Positions 62,224-64,000 of a DNA stretch of 64,000 nucleotides are shown piece by piece. The notes under the pieces were generated by a model, which did not search any database, was not told where the DNA came from, and saw only the letters and a list, made by a program, of their open reading frames with translations. Positions within the stretch are counted from its first letter, which is position 1. Each line of letters starts with the position of its first letter. Location of the stretch: contig NZ_JAMBOE010000005.1 in assembly GCF_023715465.1 (NCBI RefSeq), forward strand, positions 532,824 through 596,823, read 5' to 3'. The position numbers and the translations under genes were made by a program. The DNA is from Paenibacillus macerans (GTDB lineage: Bacteria > Bacillota > Bacilli > Paenibacillales > Paenibacillaceae).

Positions 62224-62298
62224 TGGCTGGGGATATAGGATTCGAACCTATGGATGACGGAGTCAAAGTCCGTTGCCTTACCGCTTGGCTAATCCCCA
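62224..62298 (-). tRNA. tRNA-Gln(TTG)
   Basis: 5' TGGGGAT acceptor, anticodon loop CTTTGAC giving TTG, encoded CCA. Confidence 0.95.
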
Positions 62299-62321
62299 AA
62301 ATTTGATTATTGAGATAAAAA

Positions 62322-62398
62322 TGGGGCGATCGATGGGACTTGAACCCACGAATGCCGGAGCCACAATCCGGTGCGTTAACCCCTTCGCCACGACCGCC
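62322..62398 (-). tRNA. tRNA-His(GTG)
   Basis: Anticodon loop TTGTGGC giving GTG. Extra 5' G (position -1) opposite C73, the hallmark of tRNA-His. Encoded CCA. Confidence 0.95.
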
Positions 62399-62416
62399 AT
62401 ATGCAATTTTGAAGAC

Positions 62417-62490
62417 TGGCAGGGGCAGCAGGAATTGAACCCACACTAACGGTTTTGGAGACCGCTGTTCTACCTTTAAACTATGCCCCT
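62417..62490 (-). tRNA. tRNA-Trp(CCA)
   Basis: Acceptor AGGGGCA, anticodon loop CTCCAAA giving CCA, discriminator G, encoded CCA tail. Confidence 0.95.
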
Positions 62491-62502
62491 ATTAGGTAAA
62501 AC

Positions 62503-62588
62503 TGGTGGAGGCTGATGGATTCGAACCACCGAACTCGTCAGAGAACAGATTTACAGTCTGCTGCGTTTGGCCACTTCGCTAAGCCTCC
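62503..62588 (-). tRNA. tRNA-Tyr(GTA)
   Basis: Class II tRNA with long extra arm, anticodon GTA, acceptor GGAGGCT, encoded CCA. Confidence 0.95.
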
Positions 62589-62591
62589 ACG

Positions 62592-62667
<76 letters not shown>

Positions 62668-62688
62668 TTTCAATTTTCGTTTTTTCAA

Positions 62689-62764
<76 letters not shown>

Positions 62765-62781
62765 TTGTATTTGAATTATAA

Positions 62782-62858
62782 TGGCGGAGCCGACGGGATT
62801 CGAACCCGCGGTCTCCTGCGTGACAGGCAGGCATGTTAGGCCTCTACACCACGGCTCC
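62782..62858 (-). tRNA. tRNA-Asp(GTC)
   Basis: Acceptor GGAGCCG, anticodon loop CTGTCAC giving GTC, discriminator G, encoded CCA. Confidence 0.95.
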
Positions 62859-62875
62859 ACACTAAAGTAATTCAA

Positions 62876-62949
<74 letters not shown>

Positions 62950-62965
62950 TCGTTAATATACAATA

Positions 62966-63041
62966 TGGTGGAGGCTGAGGGGATCGAACCCCCGACCCTC
63001 TGCTTGTAAGGCAGATGCTCTCCCAGCTGAGCTAAGCCTCC
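62966..63041 (-). tRNA. tRNA-Val(TAC)
   Basis: Acceptor GGAGGCT, anticodon loop CTTACAA giving TAC, encoded CCA. First tRNA downstream of the internal promoter at 63060-63089. Confidence 0.95.
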
Positions 63042-63059
63042 ATGGAAAAGACAAATCTT

Positions 63060-63089
63060 ATTATACCATATAATACAGTATCAAATCAA
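63060..63089 (-). promoter_or_regulatory. internal promoter within the tRNA array
   Basis: Minus strand: -35 TTGATT (63089-63084), 18-bp spacer, -10 TATAAT (63065-63060). The start would be about 12 nt before tRNA-Val. The Glu-Val gap (112 bp) is far larger than the other gaps and holds nothing else. Confidence 0.65.
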
Positions 63090-63153
63090 GTGTTTTTGTA
63101 AATAAATCTTTCTCAAGGATTCTTATCCCCACTTGAAGCATATAAGAAAGCAA

Positions 63154-63225
63154 TGACCCGTAGGGGATTCGAACCCCTGTTACCTCCGTGAAAGGGAGGT
63201 GTCTTAACCCCTTGACCAACGGGCC
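63154..63225 (-). tRNA. tRNA-Glu(TTC)
   Basis: Acceptor GGCCCGT, anticodon loop CTTTCAC giving TTC. CCA is not encoded. Confidence 0.94.
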
Positions 63226-63301
63226 GCAATATTTATACTGGGGTCCCCGAAAAGTAATCGGAAACTCCATCGTAGACAATACTCCACTTTTGGAGGTATT
63301 G

Positions 63302-63393
63302 TGGCGGAGAGAGAGGGATTCGAACCCTCGAGACGCTTGTGACGCCTACACGATTTCCAATCGTGCTCCTTCGGCCAACTCGGACACCTCTCC
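63302..63393 (-). tRNA. tRNA-Ser(GGA)
   Basis: Class II tRNA with long extra arm, anticodon loop TTGGAAA giving GGA, acceptor GGAGAGG, encoded CCA. Confidence 0.95.
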
Positions 63394-63407
63394 ACGTGTT
63401 TTTGGGC

Positions 63408-63456
63408 CCCCAGAAAGCAAACGATATGCTGCGAAGCAATCCGTCACTTTCTGGGG
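63408..63456 (-). other. hairpin in the tRNA-Asn/tRNA-Ser spacer
   Basis: CCCCAGAAAG (63408-63417) pairs perfectly with CTTTCTGGGG (63447-63456), 29-nt loop. A related but weaker pair (CCCCGAAAAG / CTTTTGGAGG) lies in the Ser/Glu spacer. Probably processing structures of the precursor. Confidence 0.5.
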
Positions 63457-63463
63457 ACTTTGA

Positions 63464-63536
63464 CTCCCCGAACAGGACTCGAACCTGTGACAACTCGATT
63501 AACAGTCGAGTGCTCTACCGACTGAGCTATCAGGGA
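63464..63536 (-). tRNA. tRNA-Asn(GTT)
   Basis: Acceptor TCCCTGA/TCGGGGA, anticodon loop CTGTTAA giving GTT. CCA is not encoded. First tRNA after the 23S gene. Confidence 0.94.
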
Positions 63537-63548
63537 ACATTAATTAAG

Positions 63549-63573
63549 TTTTCAAGGTGTTAATCCTTGAAAA
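63549..63573 (-). other. hairpin between 23S rRNA and the tRNA array
   Basis: TTTTCAAGG (63549-63557) pairs with CCTTGAAAA (63565-63573). Likely an rRNA-processing or spacer structure; it is not followed by a T run on the minus strand. Confidence 0.45.
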
Positions 63574-63610
63574 CTGGATACGAAACGAATTTGTGTTTTA
63601 GATGTTTTTT

Positions 63611-64000
<390 letters not shown>

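Noticed and set aside
63549..63573. The 23S-distal hairpin as a terminator
   Set aside because: No T run follows on the minus strand and tRNA-Asn starts immediately after, so read-through is needed to make the array.

Overview
The window looks like chromosome from a Paenibacillus-type member of the Bacillales. Low-GC Gram-positive signals are everywhere: strong GGAGG ribosome sites, many GTG and TTG starts, lipoprotein binding proteins and YesM/YesN-type regulators. The carbohydrate importers follow the LplA/LplB/YtcP pattern. A tRNA array at the right end has the same order as Bacillus subtilis trnD. Most of the window is a hemicellulose-utilisation region.

Layout. 1-654: end of a GH43-like glycosidase. 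787-5836 (minus): GntR/FadR regulator, then an operon of MFS sugar-acid transporter, split transketolase and SDR dehydrogenase. 5900-6380: gene-free stretch holding an 18-bp inverted repeat that encloses a promoter with two LexA (SOS) boxes but no gene. 6382-10135 (minus): amino-acid ABC importer with an embedded CapA-family protein. 10404-16058 (minus): xylan cluster (xynC GH30, xynD GH43, GH10 xylanase, intracellular GH43). 16059-16813: repeats and a possible 15-codon ORF. 16814-30225 (minus): ten-gene operon with importer, two-component system, GH36 alpha-galactosidase, lactonase, aldo/keto reductase, Zn-dehydrogenase and GH95. The reductase resembles plant L-galactose dehydrogenase, so the operon plausibly degrades L-galactose or L-fucose side chains. 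30461-32974: LysR regulator, NmrA-like protein and padC phenolic acid decarboxylase. 33055-37965: GH43 and GH31 with a divergent AraC regulator.

37991-60000: three more importer plus YesM/YesN modules (B, C, D). 60093-61235: GH8 reducing-end xylose-releasing exo-oligoxylanase (rex), divergent from module D. 61236-61859: second repeat array. 61860-63536 (minus): 16 tRNAs, downstream of a 23S rRNA 3' end that runs off the window. No 5S gene lies between 23S and the tRNAs.

How the genes fit together (inference). Secreted GH10, GH30 and GH43 enzymes cut arabinoxylan. Oligosaccharides enter through CUT1 importers, none of which has its own ATPase here, so a shared MsmX-type ATPase elsewhere is expected. 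Each importer is paired with a sensor kinase and an AraC-type response regulator. Inside the cell GH8, GH43, GH31, GH36 and GH95 finish hydrolysis. PadC would remove ferulate and coumarate freed from the same polymer. Several cre-like sites suggest carbon catabolite control.
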